Source: JBMOLK01 sp049325575 (GTDB lineage: Bacteria > Bacillota > Clostridia > Acetivibrionales > Acetivibrionaceae). From it: a stretch of 12,208 nucleotides of DNA. Numbering within the stretch: position 1 is the stretch's first letter; each line of letters opens with the position of its first letter. The DNA lies in contig JBMOLK010000162.1 in assembly GCA_049325575.1 (NCBI GenBank), positions 1 through 12,208 on the forward strand. The letters run 5' to 3'. The translations under genes were made by a program, and so were the position numbers. The notes beneath the pieces are model-generated. The model saw nothing but the letters and a program-made list of their open reading frames with translations, did not search any database and was not told the origin of the DNA. Below are positions 1 through 6,926 of the stretch, one piece after another.

Positions 1-193
1 GACTCAAGTTCTTGGCAACCGAAATGATTATTTCGTTTAATTAGAGGTCTGATTATTTAAATTGGAATATAAATCATTCAACTCGTATGTGAAAAAGTTA
101 CACGACAACTGTCTTGACAAACGGCGAGTCTATTGTATTTGGAATACCATGTAGTCTTCCTTGCACCTCGAGTAAAAATATCTAAAAACATAA
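1..193. other. Left edge, no gene recognised
   Basis: I see no convincing gene here. A small dyad, CGAAAT/ATTTCG around positions 20-35, is followed by a short T-rich stretch and could be a weak plus-strand terminator for a gene left of the window. On the minus strand a 37-codon frame runs from about 187 down to 75, but it has no ribosome binding site, lies just beyond a terminator and resembles nothing I recognise. A TTGACA at 114-119 has only a poor -10 partner. Confidence 0.4.
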
Positions 194-228
194 AGCGGTT
201 AAGTCTTAATTCCTATGACTTAACCGCT
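194..228 (-). terminator. Hairpin terminator after the 42-aa peptide gene
   Basis: A perfect 12-bp inverted repeat, AGCGGTTAAGTC at 194-205 and GACTTAACCGCT at 217-228, encloses an 11-nt loop. Read on the minus strand it is followed by TTTATGTTTTTAG, a moderately U-rich tail. It lies about 30 nt past the stop codon of the peptide gene. The same stem sequence, GACTTAACC(G/A)CT, follows the second peptide copy at 9599-9631, so peptide and hairpin were duplicated as one cassette. Confidence 0.7.
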
Positions 229-257
229 CTTATAAACTGTGTAAGAAACTTAAATGA

Positions 258-386
258 TTATCGTTTATCTCTACACTTTATAAACAGAGGATTAAGCCAA
301 TGTATACTCATATCTTTACTTGGTTTCCCTGATAATTTTAACGCAATATTATCTTGTTCGAGATTATAATTTTTCGAATGATACAT
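258..386 (-). CDS. 42-aa peptide with IHWLNPL motif (copy 1)
   Basis: A small gene of 43 codons including TAA, starting at ATG 386-384 after a strong AAAGGAGGATTACA ribosome binding site. The peptide begins MYHSKNYNLE and ends IHWLNPLFIKCRDKR. A paralogue of 41 residues lies at 9677-9802. The two align without gaps and share about 16 residues, including MY at the start, L9, N13, A15, L16, L18, P22, the block IHWLNPL at 28-34, and K37. It has no signal peptide and no membrane segment; the C-terminal tail is basic. Conservation that is strongest at the protein level, the strong ribosome binding site and the shared terminator argue for a translated gene. I do not recognise the family. A signalling peptide, a regulatory leader, a modified-peptide precursor or a small RNA-binding peptide are all possible. 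Confidence 0.75.
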   Translation of the reverse strand: MYHSKNYNLEQDNIALKLSGKPSKDMSIHWLNPLFIKCRDKR

Positions 387-480
387 TGTAATCCTCCTTT
401 CTAAAAGTCAATATCAATTATTCTTTGCCTGATATGTAATTGCTTTAACACAACAACATTTTTTTAGGCACAGTAATTGT

Positions 481-510
481 ATGGTATCACAGGTAAACAT
501 GTCCCGTCAA
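481..510 (-). promoter_or_regulatory. Possible promoter of peptide copy 1, with dyad in the spacer
   Basis: On the minus strand TTGACG (complement of 505-510) is followed after 18 nt by TACCAT (complement of 481-486). The -35 is good and the -10 is weak; a better-looking TACAAT a few bases on would give too long a spacer (23 nt). An imperfect dyad ACAGGT-AA-ACATGT (489-502) fills the spacer and could be an operator. The site lies between the radical SAM stop codon (543) and the peptide start (386). I see no terminator in that gap, so readthrough is also possible. Confidence 0.4.
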
Positions 511-542
511 GGAATATTTTAAATTGTAATATTTTTGTAACA

Positions 543-2555
543 TCAATCAAGCTCCCCACAAATACGCTCGATAGCAAATGCCAGTATTTTAGCATGATCA
601 AAGGCAATGCCCTTGGCGTCCAGAATATTATATTCTACGTTTTTGTTATGCAGCGAAACCTTTGTTACTACATCAAGGATGGCAGTGAGCTTGGAAGTAT
701 CATTCGTAAGTACCATGCTGTATTGCTCTCTTTTTGTGTTTTCATTTTTTACTTCTTCTGCAGTTGTATCGAGTTTCCTATATTGAATATCGAACCACTG
801 TGCATCAATAGCATCTTCACCGAATTGTAAAGGAAGATTTTCTTTCTCAGCTAATGCCATAAATGAACAGGATACAATCCAACCTCTAGGATCACGTTTT
901 GGTTCACTGAATACTTGAAGTTGTGACAGGCAAACCTCCGATATTCCTGCTTCTTCCTGAAGTTCCCTATATGCTGCCTGCTCTACCGTTTCACCGGGTT
1001 TTACAAATCCACCTGGCAAAGCCCAGTCATTCATGTACGGGTGTTCACCGCGTTTTATCATTAGGACAGAAAGCTGTTTTTTTGACAATTTTCTGTAATC
1101 ATCTGCCTTATCACTATTTAATGCAAATACTACTATATCTGTTGCAAGAGATGGCCTTTCATAATTGTCTATTTTGTAAGCCTTTAAAAACTCTTTTTCA
1201 CCATCTGAACGCTGCGGTATCTTATTGGAAAGTTCTATAAGCTCTGCTTTCGATTTATCCGAATAAAAGAGCGGTATTACACCATTGATATAATCTGCAC
1301 CTCGTTTTGTTAAAAGCAGCCTGTTTTGCTTTATTTCCATTAATCCTTTCTGCGTGACGAATTCAACTTCATCTTTAAAGCATTCCAAAAACGAGAGCCC
1401 AAATCTATTTTGAAATGCCTCCAAATCCACAAATCCAAAATAGAAGGAGACTGATACCATTTTGGCTATGGATTCTTCCTTAGGTAACTTATAAATATCC
1501 TGCACAGGAAATTGATGGCTTTCTATTTTCTTCTGATATTTTGCTAACTGTTTGTTAGCAGCACCCTCATTGTATGCTAGATAATCTACTCCAAACGATT
1601 GAGCCCCCAATCCCATTCCCACATATGGTGTTCCGTAAATCACACGCTTTGTGAGGTAATCGCTAGTTCCATAATCATCTTTTACTTTGCTGAATGTGTT
1701 CTTACCCACATTTGCCATATAGCCGTTTTCCAGCAATATCTCGTATGCAAGCCGGTACTGGGATATTATCTTATACAACGATACGCCTTCTGCTTCCTTT
1801 TCTAATTTTGTACCTTTATAACGGTTACGATACAGTGTGATGTACTCCGGGTTTAAAGAAATTGCATAGCGAATTGTACTTTCAAATTCCTCATTGCTTT
1901 GGTGCAAAAAACCATACATAAGATCCAGATTGAACTGTTTAAACCCAGCTTTTCTGATATTTTGAGCAGCTTGTTCGTATATGTGGGTGGTTCCTTCTCT
2001 TCCCAACTCGTTTAACAGTTTTTCGGAAACAGTTTGAATACCCATACTAATTCTTTTATATCCCATAATATAAACTTCTGAGATCTTTTCTGGTTCTTTG
2101 GCAGCTATGACCGGGGTTGTTTCTATACTAAAAATCACGTTATCTTGTATATTGAATGAGTTTGTAACGGCTTCTGTAATTTTCTTCAAATTCTTTACCG
2201 ACAATTTTGTTGGAGTTCCACCTCCCATGTCATATCCTACAACCTTTTTATCCTTTAATATTGCTTGATACATTTCAATCTCTTTCAGTAACAAAGAAAC
2301 ATATAAATCCTCTGTACTTGTATCTACATCCTGCAAGACAGTATATTCACAAAAATTGCATCTTACCTTGCAAAATGGTATATGCACATAGAGACTTAAC
2401 TCGCCTGCCTTTGTCCATTCCAAAGCCATAAAATCCTGTATTTGTGATGGATCATTAATACGATATTGCATAAATGATTTTGGAGTTAAAGGATATGCTG
2501 TATTTGCATAATGATGATACAGCAGTCCATTTTCAAATATTTGTTTTACGTTCAT
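543..2555 (-). CDS. HemN/HemW-like radical SAM protein fused to a C-terminal NUDIX domain
   Basis: A 670-residue two-domain protein. Residues about 50-430 resemble the coproporphyrinogen oxidase-like (HemN/HemW) radical SAM group: the 4Fe-4S motif is C62-x3-C66-x2-C69 (HIPFCKVRCNFC) and the SAM-binding GGGTPT is at 111-116. The usual CxYC tyrosine is replaced by Phe (CNFC). Residues about 468-670 form a complete NUDIX domain. Its box begins at G516, with E522, R530, E531, E534 and E535 all present, followed by DPRG (555-558) and a C-terminal FDHAKILA segment typical of the ADP-ribose pyrophosphatase/NrtR-like branch. HemW proteins are about 380 residues and lack this tail. The gene starts 35 nt after the macro-domain remnant, behind GAGGTAAT, and both appear to share the promoter at 2878-2907. 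Substrate unknown; the NUDIX part probably cleaves or senses an ADP-ribose-like nucleotide (inference). Confidence 0.9.
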   Translation of the reverse strand: MNVKQIFENGLLYHHYANTAYPLTPKSFMQYRINDPSQIQDFMALEWTKAGELSLYVHIPFCKVRCNFCEYTVLQDVDTSTEDLYVSLLLKEIEMYQAILKDKKVVGYDMGGGTPTKLSVKNLKKITEAVTNSFNIQDNVIFSIETTPVIAAKEPEKISEVYIMGYKRISMGIQTVSEKLLNELGREGTTHIYEQAAQNIRKAGFKQFNLDLMYGFLHQSNEEFESTIRYAISLNPEYITLYRNRYKGTKLEKEAEGVSLYKIISQYRLAYEILLENGYMANVGKNTFSKVKDDYGTSDYLTKRVIYGTPYVGMGLGAQSFGVDYLAYNEGAANKQLAKYQKKIESHQFPVQDIYKLPKEESIAKMVSVSFYFGFVDLEAFQNRFGLSFLECFKDEVEFVTQKGLMEIKQNRLLLTKRGADYINGVIPLFYSDKSKAELIELSNKIPQRSDGEKEFLKAYKIDNYERPSLATDIVVFALNSDKADDYRKLSKKQLSVLMIKRGEHPYMNDWALPGGFVKPGETVEQAAYRELQEEAGISEVCLSQLQVFSEPKRDPRGWIVSCSFMALAEKENLPLQFGEDAIDAQWFDIQYRKLDTTAEEVKNENTKREQYSMVLTNDTSKLTAILDVVTKVSLHNKNVEYNILDAKGIAFDHAKILAFAIERICGELD

Positions 2556-2590
2556 ATTACCTCACCCTCTTCCAGTTTGTTAGGTCCTCA

Positions 2591-2808
2591 TCAAAAACAA
2601 ATCATTAACACTTTCTCAATACTTGAATCCGATTCAAGGAACCTCTTAATCTCATTAATCGCTATCACTGCTGCTCTATCTACAGGAAATCTATAGCTCC
2701 GTACTTATTAACGGAAAGGCTATGGTTTTTACATTGGCCGCATTTACTATTGCATCTACATTCTGCCTTGTTATATACCCCTTTAATCACTTCAAATTTA
2801 CCTACCAT
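2591..2808 (-). pseudogene. Macro-domain (ADP-ribose-binding) protein, decayed remnant
   Basis: Read piecewise across frames, this stretch spells a macro domain. It starts at ATG 2808 (behind GGAGAAGTGGTT) with MVGKFEVIKG..NKAE. After one extra T the frame gives VDAIVNAAN, the canonical ADP-ribose-binding start. It then jumps directly to VKTIAFPLIST, the segment normally found about 90-100 residues later. Two further base losses lead through AIDF to PVDRAAVIAINEIKR and IEKVLMICF, the usual C-terminal helix and strand, ending at TGA 2591. So there is a large internal deletion, including the GGGGVDGAIH loop, and at least three frameshifts. An open frame of 61 codons (2680-2865) across the region gives a meaningless Cys-rich tail and is not a real protein. 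An intact relative would bind or deacylate ADP-ribose derivatives. Confidence 0.85.
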
Positions 2809-2877
2809 AACCACTTCTCCATTGACATTACCCACAATTTGTTGTTTACTGCTTGATATTATCATTTTGTTAATATC

Positions 2878-2907
2878 ATTATATTACCATTTGTACTTTC
2901 TTGTCAA
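2878..2907 (-). promoter_or_regulatory. Strong sigma-A-type promoter for macro remnant and radical SAM-NUDIX gene
   Basis: On the minus strand a perfect TTGACA (complement of 2902-2907) is separated by 18 nt from a perfect TATAAT (complement of 2878-2883). Transcription would start near 2871, about 60 nt upstream of the macro start at 2808. It separates this unit from the repair operon upstream. The intact promoter in front of a dead first gene suggests it is kept for the radical SAM-NUDIX gene. Confidence 0.8.
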
Positions 2908-3014
2908 TATCCTCTCCTTTACGGAACAAATTTTGCCCTGTTTTGCCTGAAATATAGCCTTTTCAGTTATGTTTACCTAAACACTATGATTTTCTATAAT
3001 CTATAAGCAGTTAG

Positions 3015-3034
3015 AAATAATTCATGAATTATTT
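3015..3034. terminator. Perfect 20-bp palindrome at the end of the repair operon
   Basis: AAATAATTCA followed directly by its complement TGAATTATTT covers the stop codon region of the chimeric gene (TAA at 3031-3029). It may be a weak terminator, but it is all A/T-rich, lacks a GC-rich stem base and has only a short T-run on the minus strand. It could equally be a protein-binding palindrome. Confidence 0.3.
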
Positions 3035-3532
3035 TTGAGCCTGCTCGAGTGCATTTTCAACTCCTTGGAGATAGGCTTTGGAGGTGAGAGTTGCACCGCT
3101 GATTGTGTCCACTTTCAGCGACTGTGCTTCGATTACTCTATTGAACAATCTATTTGTGAATTCAAGCGGTTGATTCTCTTTATTCTTCAATAATTCAATG
3201 TTAGTAACTTTACCTGAAGACACTGTAACCCTACTCTTGCATGCCCGTGGGATAGCTTGCCTATATTTATAAAAGCTGTCCTTACCCTTTCGTACTGAAT
3301 TATTAGATTCCACCCATACATCATGGTTACCTGGAATCATAACTTTAAGGCATTGTAATTGGTTGAATTGCTTTAATGTACTATCTAAGCTATCAAGAGA
3401 ATTGGAAATATCCCCTGCGATTACAAAAACATCCGGGGTTATCTCTTTAACCCGATTAACCAAGTACGGTACAAGTAGTCTATTATTTGTAGTGATATCA
3501 GCATGTATATCAGAAGTATAAGCTACCTTCAC
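3029..3532 (-). CDS. Chimera: truncated metallophosphoesterase joined to an FMN-binding domain tail
   Basis: A 167-residue open frame made of two unrelated halves. Residues 1 to about 98 are the N-terminal part of a calcineurin-like metallophosphoesterase: D8-x-H10 (SDIHAD), GDISN with D41, and GNHD at 68-71. The later histidine motifs (GH and GHxH) that complete the two-metal site are missing; full proteins are usually 230 residues or more. From about residue 100 the sequence switches to the end of an FMN_bind domain: RVTVSSGKVTNI, then RVIEAQS and SGATLT (145-150), the type of motif in which a Thr is flavinylated in exported RnfG/NqrC-like proteins. There is no signal peptide, so flavinylation outside the membrane is not expected. 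The simplest reading is an in-frame deletion that fused two former neighbours. Start behind GGGTGA, 24 nt after the PHP gene. Activity as a phosphatase is doubtful. Confidence 0.75.
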   Translation of the reverse strand: MKVAYTSDIHADITTNNRLLVPYLVNRVKEITPDVFVIAGDISNSLDSLDSTLKQFNQLQCLKVMIPGNHDVWVESNNSVRKGKDSFYKYRQAIPRACKSRVTVSSGKVTNIELLKNKENQPLEFTNRLFNRVIEAQSLKVDTISGATLTSKAYLQGVENALEQAQK

Positions 3533-3556
3533 ATCGTTTCACCCGCTTATAAAATA

Positions 3557-4279
3557 TTAATAGCTGCCTAAATTCAACAATTTTGCCACCTCATTAGCTG
3601 CTTTCAACCTACCATAATCATATTGAACCAGGCTATGAGTATCAGAACCAACAGATACACAAATTTTTCTTTTTACAATACCTTCCAATAATAATTTGGT
3701 TTTTTCATCTTTCCTACTTGGATGAAGAATATTTAAGAAGATATCATGTGCCGAATCAGTATTAATCTCCCAGAATAGCTCATTTTGTTTCATAAAATCC
3801 AGGATGTAGTCTAATTCACCTTTACCCTCGTACTTCTTAGCTAACTTAACTAAATCAGTATGAGCCAAACCCTTGCTGCATTTGAATCCATCCAGTAAAT
3901 TTGCGACATCCTCCAGTTTTGTAGTTGCAGGAATGTAATCAAGGTTCTCTAATAGAATAAAATCAAGCTGATTCAGCACATCATAGGGTAATATCCTGTA
4001 ATTCTTCAATAAGTATGAGTATGCTATTTCAACTCCAATTAAAACTTTTATTTTATTACTATATTTAGTCTTTAACTTATCTATCTTGTTCAGATAGATT
4101 TTTAGCTTATCAAACCCTAAAGAGTATTTATCATCATTACAGAAATGGTCAGTTATCCCAACCACTTCCACCTGATGACTTATAGCGTTTAGTATAATAT
4201 CTTCCGGCTTGTCAGCCCCATCAGACCATTTTGTATGATTGTGTAAATCCATAAACAGATCAAAATCCAACTTATCCAT
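3557..4279 (-). CDS. PHP-domain phosphoesterase
   Basis: A 240-residue single-domain PHP protein of the histidinol-phosphatase/YcdX-like type. The metal-binding set is visible in order: H13 and H15 (DLHNH), D20, H45 (TDHF), E84 (GVEIAY), H140 (AHTD), and D213/H215 (GSDTH). It should be an active, probably trinuclear, metal-dependent phosphoesterase in the cytoplasm. It starts at ATG 4279 behind AGGAAGG, 37 nt after the Pnkp stop codon, and is transcribed with the repair genes. A histidine biosynthesis role is unlikely, as no other his gene is present. Context suggests it removes a phosphate or cyclic phosphate from an RNA end or a nucleotide by-product of repair (inference). The exact substrate cannot be read from the sequence. 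Confidence 0.85.
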   Translation of the reverse strand: MDKLDFDLFMDLHNHTKWSDGADKPEDIILNAISHQVEVVGITDHFCNDDKYSLGFDKLKIYLNKIDKLKTKYSNKIKVLIGVEIAYSYLLKNYRILPYDVLNQLDFILLENLDYIPATTKLEDVANLLDGFKCSKGLAHTDLVKLAKKYEGKGELDYILDFMKQNELFWEINTDSAHDIFLNILHPSRKDEKTKLLLEGIVKRKICVSVGSDTHSLVQYDYGRLKAANEVAKLLNLGSY

Positions 4280-4316
4280 ACCAAACCTTCCTATTGTACA
4301 TTATGTGTTCAAAAAT

Positions 4317-6926
4317 CTATAGTTTCGGATCTACCGGTTCACTTTCGAGTGCCAGTACTCCGAATACACATTGATGTACCCTATAGAGTGGCTCATTTCT
4401 TACAAAACGTTCTAGTGATTCCATTCCAAGCGCAAACTCTCTAAGAGCCAGCGAGCGTTTCTTTCCAAGAGACCTGCTCCTTAGCCTCTGAATATTCTCA
4501 TCCATGGAATACTCTGGCCCGTAAATAATCCTGAGATATTCTTTTCCACGGCATTTTACAGCTGGTTGCAGCAGTTCTCTATTATTCTTGACTATAAAAT
4601 CATATGGCTTCACAACCATTCCTTCCCCCCCTGAAGAAGTCAGGTTCTCCCACCACTCAATACCCTTGGCTACGCTCTCCGAGTCGGTAACATCAACTGT
4701 GATATGGTTTGTTGCCATTATTAGCTTGTCATCATGAGTACAGTATTTAGCAATCATATCCGTATGCCATAGGTGGTTTTTATCTGAATGTACTCGCCCT
4801 TCTGTGGCGAGGATGTGGAAGGGTGCCAGCTTTAAATCATCAATCGAGTTTACCGGCCAGCAGTATCCCCTGTATGCATCTACATACTTGTGCATCATTT
4901 CCGAACGTTCACTGAATCTCTGCAATAGTGCGTTTATATCTGCATTCTGTCCCGAAGTTTGCTTACTCACATTAAAGGAAGTCGTTATATTACCGGACGC
5001 CTGTTCAAGCAGCTTTACTGCTTCGTCCAGTGCTACCCTACCGGAAACACCTACAGCCGAGTATTGTTCCTTAAGCAGCATCTGTGCTTTAGCCGACCAG
5101 GGCATTAACTCACAGTCAAAACATACCCAGTCGGTATCGAAGTCATTCCAGAAGCCTGATTTATCTAAAGCTTTTCTTACTCTGTCAATCAGCAACGCCT
5201 CAAGTTCAATATTATCAAAGAAATGTCTTCCTGTACGGGTATAACATATTCCAGTAGATCCGTCCACAACGCCGAATCTTTTTGCTGCAGCTTGGTTGTC
5301 TTTACATACGATCACCACTGCACGGGAACCCATATGCTTCTGCTCACACACTACCTTATCTACTCCCCGTGTACGGAAGTATGAAAATGTCTCTGTAGGG
5401 TGTTCCAGCAACCCTTCTTCCTTACTGGTCTCACTTGGTGACATTGTAGGAGGTAAATATATAAGCCAATGAGGGTCAGCAGCAAACCTGCTCATTATCT
5501 CCAAAGCGGCAATAGAGTTTTCCTCCTGTATGGTAATGTTATTATACAGTCTGGTTCCAATAATCCTCTTACCAAGAACGTCATTTATATCTAGAATGTC
5601 ATTATCTCTCCTAGCTTCAAAGCCATCAACCTTTTCTTCTGGGAGAAAAGGTTTAGCTGGTTCGTAATAGGTTTTTAAGGCCTTGACCTCCACAAATTCT
5701 CTTTCGGGATACCGGTAAGCTGTTAGCTTGCCGCCAAAAACACAACCGGTATCAATGTTGATTGTATTGTTAGTCTTTAAGATCTCAGCCTGTGGGGTAT
5801 GTCCATAGACAACCGTAGCCTTACCACGGTAATCAGAAGCCCAATCATATCTTACAGGCAAGCCATATTCATCAGTCTCACCCGTAGTCTCCCCATAAAG
5901 GGCAAATTCACGGACCTTACCAGAGCCCCTCCCCTGAAGCTCTTCCTTCATCCCTGCATGCGCCACAACGAGCTTTCCATCATCCAGCACATAATGGCTG
6001 ACCAGACCATCAATAAAGACTTTCACTTCTTCAATAAATTCAGGAGGCTCATTTTCAAGCTGCTCCAAAGTTTTGTCCAAACCATGAGTGATCTGAACAT
6101 TACCTCCCTTAAGCTTCTTTAAAAGCTTGATATCATGGTTACCAGGTACGCAAAGTGCACTTCCCGATTTAACCATACTCATTACTAGCTTTAAGACTTC
6201 AGTAATTCCGGGGCCACGGTCTACCAAGTCACCAAGGAACAATGCTTTTCTTCCTTGGGGATGTGTTACTCTGTAACTGCCACTCACAGAGTCGTCTGAA
6301 GCTTTCTCAACACTGTACCCCAACTTCTGAAGCAGTATATTCAGCTCATCATAGCAGCCGTGAATGTCACCTATGATATCAAATGGCCCACGCTCAGCTT
6401 TTCGGTTATTCCATAAAGGCTGTCTTTCAAACGAAGCCTCATCGACTTCCTCTGGAGAGTTGAGTACATACACATATCTAAAGCCCTCCTTCTGAAGCCC
6501 TCTGATTGACTTCCTCATTTGCTGTGTATGATTCCTAATTACATGCTCTCCTACCTGCCTGTCAGTTCTGTTTTTGTTTCTTTCCTGGCATACCTTTTCC
6601 GGTAAGTTAAATACAACGGCCACCGGAAGGCAGTGATAATTTCTGGCAAGCTGTACAAGAGGCCTCCTTGCAGCTTCCTGTACATTTGTCGCATCAACAA
6701 CAGTAAGCTTGCCTAACTGTAACCTTTTTGAGGCTATATAGTGTAAAACTTCAAAAGCCGTATTGGTAACTGTCTGATCATTATCGTCATCGGATACCAA
6801 TCCTCTGCAAAAGTCTGAGGATATTACCTCTGTCGGCTTGAAGTGCTTCCTGGCAAAAGTAGACTTGCCGCAGCCCGAAGAACCTATTAATACTATTAAA
6901 GATAATTCTGGTATAGTTAATTTCAT
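4317..6926 (-). CDS. pnkp: RNA-repair polynucleotide kinase-phosphatase-ligase Pnkp
   Basis: An 869-residue three-domain enzyme, nearly the 870-residue length I recall for C. thermocellum Pnkp. Kinase domain (1-170): P-loop GSSGCGKST with K21/S22, and D38 and R41 in SSDFCRG. Phosphatase domain (about 180-420): D187-x-H189, D233 (GDLVDRG), N263-H264 (GNHD), H323 (AHAG), H376 (GHTP), D392. Ligase domain (about 425-869): nucleotidyl lysine K530 in QKHMGS, E606 in DCELMPW, E768 in GGEGMVVKP, K791 in VKCRG. All three active sites look intact. The family heals 2',3'-cyclic phosphate and 5'-OH ends and, once Hen1 is bound, seals RNA cut by ribotoxins. The start ATG overlaps the hen1 stop by 4 nt (ATGA), which implies translational coupling and fits the known Pnkp-Hen1 complex. 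Confidence 0.97.
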   Translation of the reverse strand: MKLTIPELSLIVLIGSSGCGKSTFARKHFKPTEVISSDFCRGLVSDDDNDQTVTNTAFEVLHYIASKRLQLGKLTVVDATNVQEAARRPLVQLARNYHCLPVAVVFNLPEKVCQERNKNRTDRQVGEHVIRNHTQQMRKSIRGLQKEGFRYVYVLNSPEEVDEASFERQPLWNNRKAERGPFDIIGDIHGCYDELNILLQKLGYSVEKASDDSVSGSYRVTHPQGRKALFLGDLVDRGPGITEVLKLVMSMVKSGSALCVPGNHDIKLLKKLKGGNVQITHGLDKTLEQLENEPPEFIEEVKVFIDGLVSHYVLDDGKLVVAHAGMKEELQGRGSGKVREFALYGETTGETDEYGLPVRYDWASDYRGKATVVYGHTPQAEILKTNNTINIDTGCVFGGKLTAYRYPEREFVEVKALKTYYEPAKPFLPEEKVDGFEARRDNDILDINDVLGKRIIGTRLYNNITIQEENSIAALEIMSRFAADPHWLIYLPPTMSPSETSKEEGLLEHPTETFSYFRTRGVDKVVCEQKHMGSRAVVIVCKDNQAAAKRFGVVDGSTGICYTRTGRHFFDNIELEALLIDRVRKALDKSGFWNDFDTDWVCFDCELMPWSAKAQMLLKEQYSAVGVSGRVALDEAVKLLEQASGNITTSFNVSKQTSGQNADINALLQRFSERSEMMHKYVDAYRGYCWPVNSIDDLKLAPFHILATEGRVHSDKNHLWHTDMIAKYCTHDDKLIMATNHITVDVTDSESVAKGIEWWENLTSSGGEGMVVKPYDFIVKNNRELLQPAVKCRGKEYLRIIYGPEYSMDENIQRLRSRSLGKKRSLALREFALGMESLERFVRNEPLYRVHQCVFGVLALESEPVDPKL

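Noticed and set aside
133..369. Plus-strand open frame of 78 codons opposite peptide copy 1
   Set aside because: It is antisense to the peptide gene and its terminator, starts without a ribosome binding site and has no recognisable motif.
258..2555. A RiPP cluster formed by peptide copy 1 and the radical SAM protein
   Set aside because: The radical SAM part is of the HemN/HemW type without a SPASM or RRE-like domain, the order is enzyme then peptide with a separate promoter, and copy 2 has no such neighbour. Kept only as a remote possibility.
2680..2865. 61-residue Cys-rich open frame that looks like a small zinc protein (CRCNSKCGQC)
   Set aside because: The cysteines arise from reading the macro-domain segment VDAIVNAAN one base out of frame; the region is a frameshifted remnant.
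4804..6122. Long plus-strand frames opposite Pnkp (4804-5244 and 5799-6122)
   Set aside because: They mirror the codons of a well-conserved gene, lack ribosome binding sites and have no family resemblance.
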